A program made the translations under genes and the position numbers. The notes below the pieces were generated by a model that was not told the origin of the DNA, searched no databases, and was given only the letters and a program-made list of their open reading frames with translations. This document shows, in pieces, positions 22,910 through 34,721 of a DNA stretch of 64,000 nt. The DNA comes from Riptortus pedestris (Eukaryota; Arthropoda; Insecta; Hemiptera; Alydidae): NCBI GenBank assembly GCA_019009955.1, contig CM032230.1:25707501-25771500 (forward strand). The letters run 5' to 3'. Each line of letters starts with the position of its first letter. Within the stretch, counting starts at the first letter, position 1.

Positions 22910-23660
22910 GCACGCTTGCCTAACTCTCTGAGAGCTGAGGCGAGCTTCATGCTCATCTTCACTCTCATTCTTGCCCTCTTAAGCAGGCCTGCCTAACTCT
23001 GCCAGCTGAGGCGAGCTTCATGCTCTTGTTCACTCTCATCTGCCCTCAAGCAGGCTTGCCTAACTCTCTGAGAGCTGAGGCGAGCTTCATGGTTTTGTTC
23101 ACTCTCATCTGCCCTCAAGCAGGCTTGCCTAACTCTCTGAGAGCTGAGGCGAGCTTCATGCTCTTGTTCACTCTCATCTGCCCTCAAGCACGCTTGCCTA
23201 ACTCTCTGAGAGCTGAGGCGAGCTTCATGCTCTTGTTCACTCTCATCTGCCCTCAAGCAGGCTTGCCTAACTCTCTGAGAGCTGAGGCGAGCTTCATGGT
23301 TTTGTTCACTCTCATCTGCCCTCAAGCACGCTTGCCTAACTCTCTGAGAGCTGAGGCGAGCTTCATGCTCTTGTTCACTCTCATCTGCCCTCAAGCAGGC
23401 TTGCCTAACTCTCTGAGAGCTGAGGCGAGCTTCTCGCTCCTCTAGCGATTCTTCGGCCCTTAAGCAGACTTGCCTAACTCTCTGAGAGCTGAGGCGAGCT
23501 TCATGCTCTTGTTCACTCTCATCTGCCCTCAAGCACGCTTGCCTAACTCTCTGAGAGCTGAGGCGAGCTTCATGCTCTTCTCCACTCTCATCTGCCCTCA
23601 AGCAGGCTTGCCTAACTCTCTGAGAGCTGAGGCGAGCTTCATGCTTTGGTAAGGATTCTA
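22630..23660 (-). repeat. 69-bp coding minisatellite in the Helitron gene
   Basis: About 14 units of 69 bp, each with GCCTAACTCTCTGAGAGCTG on plus. Length is a multiple of three, so the reading frame survives copy-number change. Neighbouring units are nearly identical, with alternating variants (TTGTTCACTC, TTCTCCACTC, CCTCTAGCGATTC), which shows recent unequal exchange or slippage. Confidence 0.93.
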
Positions 23661-23871
23661 TCGTCCTATAGCCAGACTGCCTCGCTCTCTGGGAATTGAG
23701 GCGTTCTTCTCTCTGGGAAGCAGTTTCATCTGATCTAGAACAGGACTGCCTGTCCCTCTGCGCAGAAAGGCGCTCTTCCTTTGAACTATCAGTTTCATTC
23801 TGCCTCGATATTTTCATTCTTTTGGCTCGCGTAGATTGTTTACTTAAATTACTACGCTTAGGTCTGGGCAT
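22993..23871 (-). pseudogene. Helitron Rep-helicase N-terminal part with 23-residue repeats
   Basis: Starts MPRPKRSNLSKQSTRAKRMK, a basic nuclear-type N-terminus, then tandem 23-residue units of the pattern ADESEQEHEARLSSQRVRQ + ACLR. The units continue across the frameshift into the main frame. They are highly charged and likely helical or coiled coil. Similar but diverged units (EERLSAQRDRQSCSRSDET) at the N-side show the array grew from an ancestral low-copy repeat. The shift is caused by a damaged unit near 22960-23010. Confidence 0.85.
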
Positions 23872-24039
23872 TTTGTTTTATTTAATTAATATGAATTCGT
23901 TTACTAAGAAAAAACAAATTAAATGTGATAGAAATTATTAATAATATACTCTTTCACCAAATACTGGCTGTTAAAAAGAAATAATAATACTAACGTGACA
24001 CAAATAAGCAATTATAAAGGGACTAAAGCTCTAATATAC

Positions 24040-24265
24040 TACTAATAAACTTAATAATGATTTACTTACTACTGATTTACTCACTAATAATATATTAACT
24101 GCTGATTTACTTACTACTAATATACTTACTACTGATTTACTCACTAATAATATACTAACTGCTGATTAACTTACTACTAATATACTTACTACTGATTTAC
24201 TTACTACTAATATACTTACAACTAATATAATTACTACTGATTTTCTTATTACTAATATACCTACT
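24040..24265. repeat. AT-rich short tandem repeat inside the Helitron 5' region
   Basis: Irregular repetition of TTACTACTGATTTACTCACT and ACTAATATACTTACTACTGA over about 220 bp, upstream of the Rep-helicase start. Confidence 0.75.
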
Positions 24266-25998
24266 TCCTGCTTATATTATTCAATAAGACTTAAAAATAA
24301 TAATTAAGACGAAGATTATGAAAAAAAACAATAATTTATGAAGCCCAGTATAAAAAATAACTACAACGTATTAGTTTAATTTCCAAAATTAACTCCTTTC
24401 ACTTTAAATTACTAATAAACGTCGACAGAATTATAACAAAATGTATAATTACTGTATTCCCAAAAAAATATGGCTGGCGCAAACCTTTGACGCTGGGAGG
24501 TCTATAATTTAACCTCAATAAACAAAAAATGCCTTCAATCTAATTTATCCCAGTAGTAAAGGTATAGCTTTAAGCATATGTGTAAATATAATCCAAAAAT
24601 TGAAGGATTAGAATCGCAGTGCAACTGATGAAATACAGCTTAAATAGCCAATATGTTGCACGATTGAGAGCTGGCGAAACAAAGAGGCAGTGAGAGAGGT
24701 TCTAGATTGCAGGAAGGTCTCCCCACCCCTCCACGACGCTCCAGGTTAACCAACAGAACATGACTCTAACTCTAATTCTCAATTCCGCGTACATTACCTT
24801 AAATTCACATTCTATTTATAATTCTAATTATGTATGTTTAAATACTTTCGTTTTTTGTGAATTAATTGATTTTTTAAACTCATTGAAGGAAGAAATTACT
24901 TACTTCCGAATAATTAATGTTCCGGTGAAAGAAGGGGGGGGGGTAGTATACTTTGTTCCTCATGAAATCAGTTAATTGTTTTAAAAATGCATCATACAAT
25001 TGAAATGTTCTTGTTTATTGCCGTAATTTATCATGGTGAGGTAAAATTACATTAAAACATAGAATGGTATAACATATTCAAACATTGGACTGAATTGCAG
25101 ACTACAACATATATATTTTTATACGACCAAGATATATATTAAGTTACTCTAAATAACAATGGAACAGTTTTTGTTATGAGCATTATTGTTAATATAGCTT
25201 ATAATTTAGTAGTAGTTGGTGCAAACGTCAGATGATACTGAGTCATGTTCAGTTGAGTGCCCTCACTTAAAATTTTTAGCGTATATGTATGTCGTTTATA
25301 CTTCCTTATAGGACAAAAGTGTATATAACAAAAGTTACTCTAAATAACAAAATAAACAACTTTTATTATGTGCATGTTTGCAGAAAAAACATTAAAAAAT
25401 AAAATTTTGCAATTTTTCATTTCGTGCCTTCATTACAACCCCTTTTCCTGTTCGTTCCAAAAAATGTTCCTATAGATTATAATCAAGGATGAGTTAATAC
25501 CAACCTACATACGGAGTTTCGTTTAGTTCAGTTGAGTCTTTTGTGCCAAATAAAATTGTTGACTCCCGCTCTAATTTTTAGCGTAAAACGCATTTATACT
25601 TGGGTATACGACGAAAGTGTATATAACAAAAGTTACTCTAAATGACAAAATAAACAACTTTTGTTATGTGCATAATTGCCGAAAATGCGATAGAAAACGA
25701 AATATCGCTATTTTTAATTTCAGGCTTCCCTTATAACCCCCACTCCTGTTCGTCTCAGAGAAAATTAATATAGCCTAAAGTCTAAGTTGGGTTAGTAGTA
25801 ATATACATATCAAGTTTCATAAAATTCGGTTCAGCCGTTTATGCGTGAAAAGGTAACAAACAAACAAACAAACAAACATACACGAAAGAAACAAAATGCA
25901 GATATGGTGTCTATGACATGTGAAACGAAAAGTTATCGTGAAATTTCGCGAAAAAAATCAATGTACAGACAGAGGTTACAATTTTATATATATATAGA

Positions 25999-26504
25999 TT
26001 ATATTCCTATTAGTAAGCCTCAGTGGAAATCACTTCCCGTCGTGGCAGCATTCCACAGGAAATAACTAAACTCAATTACCTCCCGTCCATTTCCGCTCTC
26101 GCAGGAGCATTATCATCGTTGTTTTCCTTAGAATATTGATTCAGAATATTATTTTAATAATTTATCTCCCTGATGGAACTAAATAATAGATCCCTAAACA
26201 TAATTTCATTTATGTTCAAAAAGCTAGATGAGGGGAAGAGAGCCCCCCTGCAACCTAGTAATACTTTAAACATTCATATCGAGTATATATTAAATACCAG
26301 AAATGCTCTTATAGTTTATATTCTATTAGAAATAAATAAAAAAGTTATAGGGAAAATAAATAAATAAATGAGGAGGCGACGGAGATTTATAAGCTCACTA
26401 ATCCGAATCATACTTGCAACTATCATATAAGACTAAAACATAACATCTTTTGTCATAATATCCATTTATTAAAAACACTTAAATAAGCACTAATAAAATT
26501 AATG
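25999..26504. other. Gap between Helitron copies
   Basis: About 500 bp of AT-rich sequence. No gene or recognisable repeat seen apart from a short run of AAATAAATAAAT near 26352. Confidence 0.4.
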
Positions 26505-26792
26505 ACTCCCGCAATGGATTTAGCGTATATGCCGTGTTAACTTCATTTACGGCAAAAGTATATATAACAAATGTTGCTTTAAATATCAAAATAAACAACT
26601 TTTATTATGTGCATATTTGCCGAAAACCAGTAGAAAAAGAAATATTGCTATTAGCAGATTTCCCTTAAGGGAAATCAGCTATTGAAGTCGTACTCATGAC
26701 GCGAGTTTCGAAAAATTTCTTCAAATGTCCATCGATCCTACCCAGGAGATGACGAAAATGAGGTTCGTTCAAAATTCTCTCTCTCTCTCTCT

Positions 26793-26831
<39 letters not shown>

Positions 26832-28190
26832 TAGATAGATAGATAGATAGATAGATGTTAACGCTCTAGCGGTCGCAATTTTCGTTTGATCGTTACCAAA
26901 CTCGATATTTAAACGTTTTATGCAAAAATAAAGATCAAGTTCGTTAATGGCTGAAATCGGATCAGTGGGAGGGGGGGTTTAGAGGGAGGATTTTCGAAAA
27001 TTCAAAATATCTCCGTTACTATACGTCGGATCGAAAAATTATATAGAACCAATCTTATTGCAAATTAAATTTACTATAAATAATGTTATATACATTTATT
27101 ATGTATCTTGAATATTAACCGAAATATTTGCATTTTTCTGTTTTCAGCTTCTGAGATGAGATTGGCTAACTTCGGGTCTAGTCGTGAGTTTCCGTCAAGA
27201 GCTAGTTCGGGCGGTTCCCGTAACTGTTCGACTCTCTATTCTGAAATTTCTTTATTGTATAACTTCACGTGGGAAATCTGCTTAGTTTACGCAGCCCCTG
27301 CGTGACGGACTTTTTTTAATTTCAGGCCTCCCTTATAGCCCCCACTCCTGCCCGTCCCTAGAAATATTGGTATGGCTTATGATAATTAAGGCGTCAGAGA
27401 TAATACACATACCGAGTTTTATTTAGTTCGGTGGACTCTTTTGTGCCAAATAATATTCTTGACACCCGCTATAATTTTTAGCGTATAACGCCTTTATAAT
27501 TCGGTATTCGACGATAGTGTATATAACAAAAGTTTCTCTAAATAACAAAATAAAAAACTTTTCTTATGTGCATATTTGCCGAAACACCAATAGGAAACGG
27601 AATATCACTATTTTTAATTTCAGGCGTCCCTTATAACCCCCACTCCTGCCCGTCCCTAGAAATGTTTGTATGGCTTATTATAAGGAAGGCGTTAGTGCTA
27701 ATACACATACCGAGTTTTATTTAGTTCGGTTGAGTCTGTGTGCCAAATAAAATTGTTGACTCCCGCTATAATTTTTAGCGTATAACGCCTTTATAGTTCG
27801 GTATACGAAAAAAGTGTATATAACAAAAGTTATTTTAAATAACAAAATAAACAACTTTTGTTATATGCATATTTGCCAAAAAACCAATAGGAAACGAAAT
27901 ATCCCTATTTTTAATTTCAGGCCTCCCTTATAACCCCCACTCCTGTTCGTCTCAGAGAATATTGATATAGCCTAAAGTCTAAGTTGGGTTAGTAGTAATA
28001 CACATACCAAGTTTCATAAAATTCGGTTCAGCCGTTTATGCGTGAAAAGGTAACAAACAAATAAACAAACAAACATACACCAAAGAAACAAAATGCAGTT
28101 ATGGTGTCTATGACATGTGAAACGAAAAGTTATCGTGAAATTTCGCGAAAAAAATCAATGTACAGACAGAGGTTAGAATTTTATATATAT
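26505..28190 (-). mobile_element. Non-autonomous Helitron, 3' end missing, with a nested HINE-like copy
   Basis: Three roughly 300-bp units in minus orientation (each with TTTTAGCGTATA on plus and TAATTTCAGGCCTCCCTTATA) lead to the 5' Helitron end: the AACAAACAAACAAAC tract, TCTATGACATGTGAAACGAA and GTACAGACAGAGGTTAGAAT, then TTTTATATATAT. The terminal TC is replaced by the CTAG end of the next Helitron at 28192. The stretch 26654-27310 is a later insertion. Confidence 0.72.
26654..27310 (+). repeat. Complete HINE-like repeat (type A), 657 bp, nested in a Helitron
   Basis: It splits the Helitron unit between GAAATATTGCTATT and TTTTTTTAATTTCAGGC. Ends: AGCAGATTTCCCTTAAGGGA and ACGCAGCCCCTGCGTGACGG+AC. 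The centre has a CT run, (TA)n at about 26796-26829 and (GATA)n at 26829-26857. It is one of the best copies for defining the family. Confidence 0.85.
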
Positions 28191-28191
28191 A

Positions 28192-30210
28192 CTAGCAAAG
28201 GTACCCGGCTTCGCCCGGGAATTCATTTGAGGCTGAATGAAGATGGTATATTTTTGGCAAGGCTTTACTTTCCACAATATTTTTTTTATTTCCCTGTCCC
28301 AGTGTATAGAATTTATACCCGTCGTTACTGTGGATTTGTTAATAATAAAATTATTTGTTATTTAAGACTTCACTGTCCTCAATATTTTTATATTTCCAGT
28401 CCTCTGTGTATGTAGTTTTTTTTTATAAAGTGATGGACCATATAATTCATAATCCTAGAATGTATTCTATCGTCCAAACCATGTATGAATAGGTTTCTTT
28501 CCCTTCATGCGGTACAATGTCCAATGGTGACAGCTGTTTTAGGTACGTCATAGCCTCTATTAAAACACTCTTTCAGAAGTCTCGATTGTAAACTGTGTAT
28601 TCATATTGGTTTTCAGTAAAGTATATCATAATACATTAACGGAGCAGAGTTAATAAATACCAGAAATACCTGAGTGCACCTCCCTAGCGTTTATTCTAGT
28701 AAATTATTTATTTATGATAATTAAAGAAATTCACATTCCTGAGAATAATAATACATTGCTATAAGCATCAATTAACATGTAAACATAGACCAATATGAGG
28801 TCGGAAGGGAAGCGGCAGAACTGACAGGACAAAGGAAGTAGCTCGACACTTACTTAGCCTCAGTGCTGCCAACCTGCAATGCATTTTGGATAGCTATCCT
28901 CTAATACATTCAAATATATTAAAAAATCATATTACATTAACTTCACAATTCTAAAACTGTTTCAAATATTTTTCACGTTTTAATTAAATAATGTATTAAA
29001 TACACTTAGAGAAGGGTGGGGGCAGTATACCTTATTTGGTGCAAACTGTTACTGGCGTTAAAAAATAACATACTTTTGAATTATTAAGGATAAAATTCTA
29101 ACATGGATTTGAATTAACTTATCCAGGTGAGATACCTGGGTAGTTCATATTGGAATGTATTGTTGAGCATATCAATATTTCTAAGCAAATTACTTGCTTC
29201 ATACCTTATTTTACAAAAAAAATAATTATAAAACAAAATTTACACTAATTAAAAAAGTAGACAACTTATGTTATGTGCACGATTGCCAAAAACCAAATAG
29301 ACGATGAAATATCGCGAATTTTTATTTCAGGCCTCCCGCATAACCCCCATTCCCCTTGGAACCTAAAATTTTTAGTATAGCTTATAATCATGGAAGAATT
29401 TATGCTAATTTACATACCGAGTGTTGTTAAGTTCGGTTCTACCGCTAGTGCCCAATAAAATAGTTGCCCCCGCTTTAGTTTTTAGCGTATATCTCGTTTA
29501 TACTTTGTTATAAAAGAAAAGTATATATAACAAAAGTTACTCTAAATAACAAAATAAACAACTTTTGTTATGTTCATATTTGCCAAGAAACCCATACGAA
29601 ACGAAATATCGCTATTTTTAATTTCTGGCATCCCTCATAACCCCCACTCTTGCCCGTCCCTAGAAATGTTGGTATGGCTTGTTATAATGAAAGCGTTAGT
29701 GCTATTACATATGCCGAGTTTTATTTATGTCGGTTGGATCTTTTGTCCCAAATAAAATTGTTCACTTCCGCTATAGGTTTTAGCGTATATCTCGTTTATA
29801 ATTCGGTATACGAAAAAAGTGTATATAACAAAAGTTACTCTAAATAACAAAATAAACAACTTTTGTTATGTTCATATTTGCCGAAAAACTAATAGGAAAC
29901 GAAATATCGCTATTTTTAATTTCTGGCTTCCCTTATAACCCCCACTCCTGTTCGTCTCAGAGAATTTTAATATAGCCTAAAGTCTAAGTTGGGTTAGGAG
30001 TAATATACATACCAAGTTTCATAAAATTCGGTTCAGCCGTTTATGCGTGAAAAGGTAACAAACAAACAAACAAATAAACAAACAAACAGACACCAAAGAA
30101 ACAAAATGCAGTTATGGTGTCTATGACATGTGAAACGAAAAGTTATCGTGAAATTTCGGGGAAAAAATCAATGTACAGACAGAGGTTACAATTTTATATA
30201 TATATATAGA
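28192..30210 (-). mobile_element. Non-autonomous Helitron, complete ends, 2019 bp
   Basis: On minus, TC at 30210 (TCTATATATATATATAAAAT) with host A before it; the 3' end has CCCGGGCGAAGCCGGG, then TACCTTTGCTAG at 28192, followed by T. It carries two to three roughly 300-bp tandem units (29240-29900) and no Rep-helicase. Its 3' end is joined directly to the 5' end of another Helitron. Confidence 0.85.
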
Positions 30211-30212
30211 TA

Positions 30213-30303
30213 TATATATGTCTGTTAACACTCTAGCGGTCGCAATGTTTGTTTGATCGTTACCAAACTCGATATTTAAACGTTTTATGCAAAAAGACAG
30301 ATC
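30213..30303 (+). repeat. HINE-like central fragment
   Basis: TGTCTGTTAACACTCTAGCG through AAACGTTTTATGCAAAAAG; both ends missing, squeezed between two Helitrons of opposite orientation. Confidence 0.6.
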
Positions 30304-31396
30304 AGGAGTGGTGGTTGTGAGTGAGGCCTGAATTTAAAAATAGCGGTATTTTGTTTTCTAATCGTTTTTCGGCAAATATGCATATAACAAAAGTTGTTTA
30401 TTTTGTTATTTAAAGTAACTTTTGTTATATAAACTTTTTTCGTATACCGAATTATAAACGAGATATACGCTAAAACCTATAGCGGAAGTGAACAATTTTA
30501 TCTGACACAAAAGACTCAACCAAACTAAATGAAATTCGGTATGTGTATTAACACTAACGCCTTCATTATAATAAGCCATGCCAACATTTCAAGGGACGGG
30601 CAGGAGTGGGGGTTGTAGGGGAGGCCGGAATTTAAAAATAGCGGTATTTCGTTTTCTATTGGTTTTTCTGCAAATATGCACATAACAAAAGTTGTTTATT
30701 TTCTTATTTAGAATAACTTTCGTTATATAAATTTTTGTCTTATAACTAAGTATAAACGAGATATACACTAAAACTTTAGCGGGACCCAACAATTTTATAG
30801 TTCACTAACGATTGAACCGAACTTAACAAAACTCGGTATGTTAATTAGCATTAATTGTTCCATGATTATAAGCTACATTAAAATTTTTAGGTTCCAACGG
30901 GAGGGGGGTTATAAGGGAGGCCTGAAAAAAAAAAATCCTGATATTTCATTGTCTATTTGTTTTTCGACCAACTTGCACATAACAAAAGTTGTTTACTTTG
31001 TTATTTAGAGTAACTTTTATTTTATACATTTTTTCGGGAAAAAGTATGAAGCAAGTAATTTGCGTAGAAATATTGATATGCTCAACAATTCTTTCTAATA
31101 TGAACTACCAGGTACCTTACCTGGAAAAATTAATTCAAATCTATGTTAATATTTTGTCCTTAATAATTCCAATCTATGCAAAATGCACAGGAGATGGGAA
31201 ATATGACAATATGGAAGACAGTGATGTCTTACATAAAAAATTAACTTTATTATTACCAAATCCATAGCAAAGACGGGTATAAACTTTAAACACTGGGACG
31301 GGGAAATCTCAAAATATTGTCATTCCAAAAAAAAAAAAATACCATCACCATTCAGCCTCAAATGAATTCCCGAGCGAAGCCGGGTATCTGAGCTAG
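30304..31396 (+). mobile_element. Non-autonomous Helitron, 3' part, plus orientation
   Basis: Three units repeat GAGTGG.GGTTGTA..GGAGGCC and GTTGTTTATTTTGTTATTTA. The 3' terminus is CATTCAGCCTCAAATGAATT, CCCGAGCGAAGCCGGG, TATCTGAGCTAG ending at 31396 with T after it. The 5' terminus is missing. Confidence 0.75.
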
Positions 31397-31401
31397 TATT
31401 C

Positions 31402-31645
31402 ATATATATCAGTAATTGTTTTTCTTTCCGGTGAAGAATATGTCCATCTATCTGTTCAGCTCTGAATGGTTGGCAGACCTACTTGTTTAAAATTCAGAAG
31501 CCTTTTCCGTTGGGAGCTTATTAAAATTAACTGAAAGATTGTTCATTACCGTTTGTATTTAATCACGGTGGTGTTAAGTGTCAGCAGTATGTAGAACTCA
31601 CATGGGAAATCTGCTTAGTTTAAGCAGCCCCTGCGTGACGGACTT
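31402..31645 (+). repeat. HINE-like 3' half, type C
   Basis: Begins ATATATCAGTAATTGTTTTTC and ends AAGCAGCCCCTGCGTGACGG+AC before TTTTT. Sits directly behind the Helitron end. Confidence 0.65.
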
Positions 31646-31649
31646 TTTG

Positions 31650-32102
31650 GTTTTCGGCCTTCAGTAAACCGCCAATCCTACTTATGCCATATTAGTATTA
31701 AGCTGTTATAACATGAAACGCTTTATACCAAGCCTAAATACCAAATGTTGCTTTCATTAAACGTTTTCTGTGTGATACATGTAAATACGTAGTGCGGTGA
31801 CGTCATCAATTAAGATTTTTAGGTCGTGAATCAAAAATATTTATTTCTTTTATAGGCATGCTCGATACATAACTGTTTCTTTACACACTAAAGATCACTT
31901 TAGTTAATGGCTGAAATGAGGGGGGGGGGGGGTTAGTGGGTAATTGGAAAATTTTAAATATCGCCGTTATTATGAGTAGTTAAGCAAAATGTTATAGATC
32001 CAATCTTGTTGTTATGGAGTTATTTGTACTTTCTTGTTTTGGGCCTTCAGTAGCCCCCCCCCCCCAACAACAACCTATATCGTTTTTTACATAGAAATAG
32101 AA
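31650..32102 (+). repeat. HINE-like fragment, mosaic, with G- and C-runs
   Basis: TTTTCGGCCTTCAGTAAACC, then TGGCTGAAATGAGGGGGGG and TTGGGCCTTCAGTAGCCCCC are family segments in scrambled order. The G-run (31919-31931) and C-run (32056-32065) are probably slippage products. Confidence 0.5.
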
Positions 32103-32103
32103 A

Positions 32104-32671
32104 AGTCCGTGGCAGAGGGGCTGCGTTAACTAAGCAGTGCGTTACGTATTTGCATTTATCTCAAAACTTAAAAGTTCAATAAGAACAATATTTGGTATTT
32201 AAGCTTCAAGTAAAGTAATAGAATATTGTTAATATGAGATGAGTAGGAGTGGGGGTTTACTTATGACAGAAACCTAAAAAATGCAAATATCTCAGCTAAT
32301 TATCAAGATAGTGAAAAAATGTACATAAGAACGTTTATAGACAATTTGATTTGCCATAAGATTGGTTCTATACATGTTTTCGATAGGACGCATATTAACG
32401 GAGATATTGTGAATTTTCGAAATTCTCCCCCTCTAAATGGTCCGATTTTAGCCGCTAACGAACTTGATCATTCTTTTTGTATAAAACGATTATATATCAA
32501 GTTTGGTAATGATAAGATAAAAATTACACGGTTATACACAAATATATAAAATTTTGAAGGGAGCTCATTTTCGACATCTAAGTAGGGTTGATGGAGATTT
32601 GAAGACAAATTTCGAAAATCCCATCATGAGTACGACTTCGATAGCTGATTTCCCTTAAGGCCAATCTGCTA
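32104..32671 (-). repeat. HINE-like repeat on minus (type B)
   Basis: Starts AAGTCCGTGGCAGAGGGGC and ends GATTTCCCTTAAGGCCAATC + TGCT. The middle has only a short AT tract. Confidence 0.68.
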
Positions 32672-33548
32672 AAATGACTCAGCAGTGTGTTGTTTCAGCA
32701 GGAAGGAATTCTGCTTAGTTTAGGCCTTTGTTTACAATAGAGGAAACATCTAATGGTGCTTAGCTATCAACCTACAAGATATTATTGCCAAGGAAGGGTG
32801 TTAGCACTCACTAACTTGGCCCCTTCCTTTTCCTGTCCAGTAAATTTACTGTTAGCTTGTGAGTACTATTAATATTATTAAATTCACTAACCATAATAAA
32901 TAATGTTATTTATGAATGCACATATTATGCTAATGAATAAATCATACTTAATAAACCTATTTCTGCTCATGTCTTGCAGCTTCTAAATCATATGTTTTTG
33001 GTTTACTATATAATTTATTCTTTTTTTTTTAATTATTTGAAGAAACACTGTTCTTGAAAAGGTAATTGCATTTGTTCAATTTTATCTGTAGTGTTGAGTC
33101 ATACTTTCAGAATGCTTAAAATTTTTGTGTTACTCACTAATATTTAGTTAACTCATAATAATAGGTAATATTTTTTCAAGCATTTGCAGTTTCAAGGCAT
33201 AATTAGTACATTAAAACATACATTCAGTTTTGTTAAAATCTATTGCAGTCAGTAATGTCATATCTATTTTTTTTTTCTAAAGCATCTGTTGATTTAAACT
33301 GTGTAAGCTTAGAAAGCCCAAGGTTATTCTTAATCCCTAACAAGTCATTAGACAGGGCCTTTAATAGATTATAACTTGTAATTTAAAATACTTACTAAAC
33401 ATTTTATAATTTATCCCTAAGTTGGGAAAGAAAAAACTTGTAACTTCATGGCTCATTTAATTTAGTTCATTCAGTTTTTCAGTAACTTGTATATATTTTT
33501 CTATCAGTACTTTTGAATTTTAGAAATAAGGGAGAAAAGGCAGTCAAA
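32672..33548 (+). promoter_or_regulatory. Upstream region of gene 2
   Basis: AT-rich, no coding sequence seen and no clear TATA or initiator I would defend. The transcription start of the mitochondrial-type gene must lie here or in an unseen upstream exon. Confidence 0.3.
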
Positions 33549-33609
33549 ATGCAGACAAGAGCATCATTAATTAGAATATCATCTTTGCAGCCTCTTATTT
33601 CATTATCAG
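33549..33609 (+). CDS. Exon 1 of an uncharacterised protein with mitochondrial-type N-terminus (residues 1-20, phase 1)
   Basis: ATG at 33549 opens MQTRASLIRISSLQPLISLS, an Arg/Ser/Leu-rich N-terminus without acids, the usual composition of a mitochondrial targeting presequence. The donor is CAG/GTAATT at 33610. The split codon G|GT is completed by exon 2. The start choice rests on this presequence character. CDS join: 33549..33609, 34442..34530, 37905..38363, 609 nt. Confidence 0.6.
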
Positions 33610-33699
33610 GTAATTAATCTTTTTACATGCTATCTTGTAGGATTTATGGATACATTTATGCATGCAATATTAGATCTTGTATGACAGCAGACTACCAGG

Positions 33700-34060
33700 C
33701 TAAACTAATTACTCAATACACACAAACTTACTATACGAAGACATACTGAGACATATGCGCCACCGAATCCGAGACGAATGACAATCAGAATGGATGGATG
33801 TAAACAACCACCTCAGCAGTATCGAAAGTACTATTAAGGAGTGACCATCGAGCCATAGGAGTATTAGACGGGAGGAAGTAGTTCTTGCCAGACTCAGGAT
33901 CTGCCACACACACCTGACACTTGACAAGGACTGATAATCCTATATACAAATGCTGCAATAAAGAACTAACTATAAAACACAACTGACAGACTGCATCTAA
34001 CAAAAAAACCTTCTCATACCCTACGATATGACAGAACTATTAACTGACAGCAGCCAATAT
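33700..34060 (+). pseudogene. LINE C-terminal relic in intron 1 of gene 2
   Basis: One frame reads EEVVLARLRICHTHLTLDKD, very like the RRKEVVLARLRIGHTHLTH motif that follows the RNase H region in many Jockey/R1-type LINEs. The upstream part (WQSEWMDVNNHLSSIESTIK) fits the same region. Stops and shifts are frequent. Confidence 0.6.
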
Positions 34061-34441
34061 ATTCCACAAAAACTAACATATCTAAAACATATAAACATTT
34101 ACAAATACATATAGTATAAAATAAAATAGGCCTACAGCATACTTTAAAGATTTAAAAGGGATAACTTTTATTATATTCATTTAGACAAAGCACAGATATG
34201 AGAAACACTCAGATATTTAAGGAATATTTTCCATAATATATAAATAAAGTACAACTTAGGTATACGTGAAGGAATAAATTATTATTCTAACAGAGATCTC
34301 ACAAATCACCATCGATGTGGGGCACAAACCAAATAAATAAAAAAAGATCTTAATAGTTGTATTTTTGACTAATGTTCTGATGATCATATAATGAAACTTG
34401 TAATATGTCAACATGATCTCAATAATTTTATAATCCACTAG

Positions 34442-34530
34442 GTGGTTTTAAGAAGTATCATTCAGAAGTTCCTCCTGTTCCTGTAGTCCCTCTAGGCCTG
34501 CATGATCCAGCTTTCTTCCTAATCCCTGAG
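34442..34530 (+). CDS. Exon 2 of the mitochondrial-type gene (residues 21-50)
   Basis: Acceptor CACTAG ends at 34441 and the donor GAG/GTATAA follows 34530, phase 0. Continuing the split Gly codon it encodes GFKKYHSEVPPVPVVPLGLH and then DPAFFLIPE. The FKKYHSE stretch would fit the cleavage zone of a presequence. The intron before it holds a LINE relic; the one after it (34531-37904) is filled with HINE-like and Helitron pieces. Confidence 0.6.
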
Positions 34531-34721
34531 GTATAAAAACACCACTTTATATTTTATAAGAAGCATAATCATATTTATTATTTTACATATTATTAATGTA
34601 TGATTTATTCCCTTATAGGGTTGCCTCAGTCCTGGAATTTTAAAGCTGGACCCTTTACAGCTAGTCCCTAGGTCTAAGACTTCATTTAGCCATTTCTTCG
34701 GTTACTTCTTCCCACTATTAG

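Larger units (their letters stand above)
17522..25998 (-). mobile_element. Autonomous-type Helitron, 8477 bp
   Basis: On minus it begins TCTATATATATATAAAATTG (TC at 25998, host A before it) and ends CCCGGGCGTAGCCGGG TACCTTAGCTAG at 17522 with host T after it. This is the A/T insertion, TC start, 3' hairpin and CTRR end of Helitrons. It holds a Rep-helicase gene and a non-coding 5' region of about 2 kb with roughly 300-bp tandem units (for example TAACAAAAGTTACTCTAAAT repeated at 25150, 25330 and 25630). The same 5' and 3' ends recur in the smaller copies at 28192-30210, 38833-39772 and 58283-59163. Confidence 0.85.

Noticed and set aside
22709..23652. Plus-strand open frames with repeated SLRAEASFMLLFTLICPQA
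   Set aside because: Antisense shadow of the 69-bp repeats of the Helitron gene; they stay open only because of the repeat period.
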